This document shows, piece by piece, positions 61,451 to 64,000 of a stretch of DNA of 64,000 nt. Under the pieces are notes generated by a model. That model was not told the origin of the DNA. It made no database searches and worked only from the letters and a program-made list of their open reading frames with translations. The translations under genes and the position numbers were made by a program. This DNA is from Burkholderiaceae bacterium (GTDB taxonomy: Bacteria; Pseudomonadota; Gammaproteobacteria; Burkholderiales; Burkholderiaceae_E). The DNA is taken from positions 150,850 to 214,849 of the forward strand of contig JAMLIS010000004.1 of assembly GCA_023954015.1 (NCBI GenBank), read 5' to 3'. The first letter of the stretch is position 1. The number at the start of each line of letters is the position of its first letter.

Positions 61451-61530
61451 GGGAGCAGTCTCCTTCGTGGAAGGACGGATTGGCCGATTGCCGGAGCATA
61501 TCGGAGTTGCATGGAGGATTGGCGAATTCT

Positions 61531-62766
61531 TCATCGTCGATCCTCGAGGATCCAGTTCACGATTACCCGGATGTCGTCGTCGGCGATCGCCGCGTTCGCC
61601 GGCATCGGGACGTCGCCCCAGACGCCGCTCGTGCCGTTCTTCACGCGGCCCACGAGCATCTCGGCGACGCCCGGTCGTCCGCGGTATTTCGCGCCGACGT
61701 CCCGAAACGAGGGGCCGACCATCTTCGCGTCGACCGCGTGGCAGGCCATGCAGTTCGCCTCGCGCGCGAGATCCTCGGGCTTGCGCTGGTGCGGAATCGA
61801 CGCGAGCATCGTCGCCTCCGCCAACGCCGCGACCTCGGCGCCGTCGAGATCGGAGCGAGGCGGACGCGTCGTGTCGGCTCCGCGCACCGGGCCGACAATG
61901 CGGTTCTGCGCCATGAGGTTGCCGTGCGCATCGCGCGCATGCTCGGGCAGGCCGGCCACCGCGAGGCGCGCAGGATCGACCGCACAGTCGTGCATGCACG
62001 CATCGCCCTGTACGTCCGGCTTGCCGTCGACGCGCCACATCGGCTCATAGAACGTCAACCCGTGACGGTTGGGCAAGCGCTTCTGTACGTCGGCGATGTT
62101 GCGCTCCGTCAGGGTGTAGTCGGCCGGAACGACGTCGGCGAGATGCAGGATGTACGCGGTGACCGCGTAGACCTCGTCGGTCGACAGCGACTTCGGCGCG
62201 TTCCACGGCATCGCGCGCCGGATGTAGTCCCACAGCGTCGAAACCTGCGAGAGCTTCATCATCGTGCTTCGCTGCGGAAAATCGGTGCGCTTCAGGTTCG
62301 CGACGTGCCCGCTTTCGATGTCCTCCTTCGTGGTGCCGCCGACGATCGGGGTGAACACCTCGTTCGACTCGCCGAAGGTGCCGTGGCACACCGCGCACTT
62401 TTCTTCCCAGACCCGCTCGCCTGCCTCGACCGACCCCGAACCCGGCGGCAGTCCCTTGAAGTCGGCGCGCACGTCGATGTCCCAGGCGTGGATCTCGGAG
62501 CGCGTCGCCGGACGGCCGATGCCGGCCCACGGCACCGCGCTGGCGGTCCTGGCGACCGCCGTGCTCGGATCTGCCGTCTTCGCTTGCGCCGCTTTCGCCG
62601 CTGGCGCCGGCGCGCCGGGCGGCGTCGTCGCCGCGCCGCCAGTCGACTGCGCAGCCTCGGACAACATCGCGGCAAAACCGAAAGTGCAGGCGGCGATCAC
62701 GGCCAGCGCGGCTGCGGGCCGCGCGTACTCGGGCGACCGCATGCGCCGCTCACCAGACCTGGACAT
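61531..62766 (-). CDS. soxD: Diheme cytochrome SoxD
   Basis: The 411-residue protein has heme sites C124-AV-C127-H128 and C339-MA-C342-H343 and a long Ala/Pro-rich linker after an N-terminal membrane segment or signal peptide. It carries electrons from SoxC. The ATG at 62766 has GAGG six bases upstream and overlaps the soxC stop by 17 bp; an ATG at 62742 is the alternative. The presence of SoxCD predicts complete oxidation of the sulfane sulfur without sulfur globules. Confidence 0.9.
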   Translation of the reverse strand: MSRSGERRMRSPEYARPAAALAVIAACTFGFAAMLSEAAQSTGGAATTPPGAPAPAAKAAQAKTADPSTAVARTASAVPWAGIGRPATRSEIHAWDIDVRADFKGLPPGSGSVEAGERVWEEKCAVCHGTFGESNEVFTPIVGGTTKEDIESGHVANLKRTDFPQRSTMMKLSQVSTLWDYIRRAMPWNAPKSLSTDEVYAVTAYILHLADVVPADYTLTERNIADVQKRLPNRHGLTFYEPMWRVDGKPDVQGDACMHDCAVDPARLAVAGLPEHARDAHGNLMAQNRIVGPVRGADTTRPPRSDLDGAEVAALAEATMLASIPHQRKPEDLAREANCMACHAVDAKMVGPSFRDVGAKYRGRPGVAEMLVGRVKNGTSGVWGDVPMPANAAIADDDIRVIVNWILEDRR

Positions 62767-64000
62767 TGAACACCTCGCCCGATTCGGCAACCCGCCATGA
62801 CTGGATCGCGTTGTTGTGATAGATCGAGCGCGTGCCGCGCACCGCGCGCAACTGGTTGATCTTCGGTTGCACCGCTCCGGTTTCGTCGATCGCACGACTC
62901 TGCAGCACCGCCGGCGATCCGTCCCAGTTCCAGTCGATCGAGAAGCGCGTGAGCGCCTTCGGCAGCACCAGGCTGCCCAGGCGCGCCGTGCGCCAGTTGC
63001 GTCCGCCGTCGAAGGAGACGTCGACGCGCTTGACCCTGCCGCGACCCGACCAGGCCAGGCCGTTGACGTTGTAGTAGCCCTTGTCGAGCAGCATCTGCCC
63101 GCCCGACGGAGTGGTGATGACCGACTTCACTTCCTGGATCGACGTGAACTGCCGGTGCTGGCCGTCGGGCATCAGGTCGACGTAGTGGACGGTCTCGTCC
63201 TTCGTGTACCAGGGCTTGTCGCCGACCTCGATGCGCCGCAGGTACTTGACCCACGAGACCCCCTGAACGCCGGGGACGACCAGCCGCAGCGGATAGCCGT
63301 TCTCGGGGCGCAGCATCTCGCCGTTCATCCCCCACGCGACGATCACGTCGTCGAGCGCGCGTTCGATCGGAATCGTGCGCGTCATCGAAGAACCGTCGGC
63401 GCCCTCGGCGAGGACGTACCTGCCGTTGCCGCGATCGATGCCGCAAAGGTCGAGCAGCGTGGAAAGCGGCACGCCGGTGAACTCGGCGCCCGAAAGCATG
63501 CCGTGCGTGTACTGCACCGTGGGCACCGCGTTGTTGCCCCACTCCATGCCGCTGTTCGCGCCGCACTCGATAAAGTGGATGCGCGACACCGACGGCAGGC
63601 GCATCAGGTCGTCCATCGTGAACACGCGCGCCTCGCGCACGAGCCCGTTGATCATCAGGCGATGGCCGCTGGGGTCGATGTCCCACCAGCCCTGGTGATG
63701 GCGCTCGAAGTGCAAGCCGTTCGGCGTGATGATGCCGAACATCCCCTGCAGCGGAGCGAAGCTTACCGACGAGGCCGACACGCGCGTGAGCCCCGGGCTC
63801 TCGCGCCGCTGCAGGTTGCGCTCCCATTGCGACGGAACGCCGTAGCCGCGCGCCGCCACCGGCTGCCCCAGGCCGGTCGTGTGCGCCGGCAATTCGAGGA
63901 TCGCCTTGTCGCCGGCGCCGTCCACACCGGGCGCCTCGCGCGGCGCGCCCGCCTTTCCGGCCCCGGCGGCGGTGGCATGCGCGGCAGCGCCGGCGCCGGC
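62750..64000 (-). CDS. soxC: Sulfane dehydrogenase molybdenum subunit SoxC, N-terminus beyond window
   Basis: 416 residues are visible and the frame stays open to the right edge, where an Ala/Gly-rich segment suggests the region after a Tat signal. The sulfite-oxidase fold is clear: FIECGANSG with the molybdenum-ligand cysteine, LRLVVPGVQGVSWVKYLRRIEV, and a C-terminal dimerisation domain (RVDVSFDGGRNWR). It oxidises SoxY-bound sulfane sulfur with SoxD. The start codon lies beyond 64000. Confidence 0.92.
   Translation of the reverse strand, partial: AGAGAAAHATAAGAGKAGAPREAPGVDGAGDKAILELPAHTTGLGQPVAARGYGVPSQWERNLQRRESPGLTRVSASSVSFAPLQGMFGIITPNGLHFERHHQGWWDIDPSGHRLMINGLVREARVFTMDDLMRLPSVSRIHFIECGANSGMEWGNNAVPTVQYTHGMLSGAEFTGVPLSTLLDLCGIDRGNGRYVLAEGADGSSMTRTIPIERALDDVIVAWGMNGEMLRPENGYPLRLVVPGVQGVSWVKYLRRIEVGDKPWYTKDETVHYVDLMPDGQHRQFTSIQEVKSVITTPSGGQMLLDKGYYNVNGLAWSGRGRVKRVDVSFDGGRNWRTARLGSLVLPKALTRFSIDWNWDGSPAVLQSRAIDETGAVQPKINQLRAVRGTRSIYHNNAIQSWRVAESGEVFNVQVW

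Overview
The window is about 64 kb of high-GC DNA with the codon habits and gene content of a betaproteobacterium (Burkholderiales or Rhodocyclales type). The content points to a facultatively anaerobic, aromatic-degrading, thiosulfate-oxidising organism: Azoarcus-type benzoyl-CoA reductase, two branched-chain-type ABC importers, a Sox operon, succinate dehydrogenase subunits and a SUF iron-sulfur operon. I see no rRNA, tRNA, IS element, phage gene or CRISPR array. No gene-free stretch exceeds 300 bp.

Layout. (1) 1-5238, minus strand: an AMP-forming acyl-CoA ligase followed by a Liv-type ABC importer (SBP, LivH, LivM, start of an ATPase that runs off the left edge). (2) 5292-5993: a TetR regulator. 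Near-identical palindromic operators (5270-5288 and 6052-6070) flank it, each lying between the -35 and -10 of a predicted promoter. (3) 6128-15304, plus strand: a translationally coupled operon of Rieske oxygenase, MetV-MetF fusion, corrinoid protein, UroD-family methyltransferase, MetH-activation-like protein, RamA-like activator, methyl-THF:corrinoid methyltransferase and amidohydrolase. This is a complete corrinoid/tetrahydrofolate one-carbon transfer system, and the TetR operators tie it to import and CoA-activation genes. It is the most interesting system in the window. (4) 15271-29640, minus strand: hybrid histidine kinase, Pat-like acetyltransferase, DUF808 protein, cytochrome c, sdhCDB without sdhA, and the SUF operon sufBCDSU-sufT with its Rrf2 regulator. 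(5) 29882-36147, plus strand: bzdNOPQM benzoyl-CoA reductase and ferredoxin, hemerythrin and alcohol dehydrogenase. Upstream lie a perfect FNR-type box at the -41.5 position of a predicted promoter and a perfect 16-bp palindrome at the predicted start site. (6) 36214-41132, minus strand: a second Liv importer with a LivM-LivG fusion; 41356-42915: a divergent XRE/ScfR-like regulator. (7) 42977-46334: a CrbSR/CbrA-like two-component set. (8) 46402-51259: glycosyltransferase 9, a DUF2868/DUF3482 GTPase pair and a small MliC-like exported protein. (9) 51405-55129, minus strand: FlK-like thioesterase, NDP-forming acyl-CoA synthetase and outer-membrane phospholipase A. (10) 55223-64000, minus strand: a Sox operon (soxCDYZAXB, then SoxW-like thioredoxin, DUF336 protein and metallo-beta-lactamase fold hydrolase), with soxC cut by the right edge.

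How the genes fit together: imported acids are probably activated as CoA thioesters. An O2-repressed, low-potential reductase branch (bzd) is supplied with Fe-S clusters by the divergent suf operon. A separate TetR-controlled branch probably removes or transfers methyl groups through a corrinoid protein into the folate pool. Sox oxidation of sulfur compounds provides electrons. All functional assignments rest on motif recognition and gene order; no database search was run.
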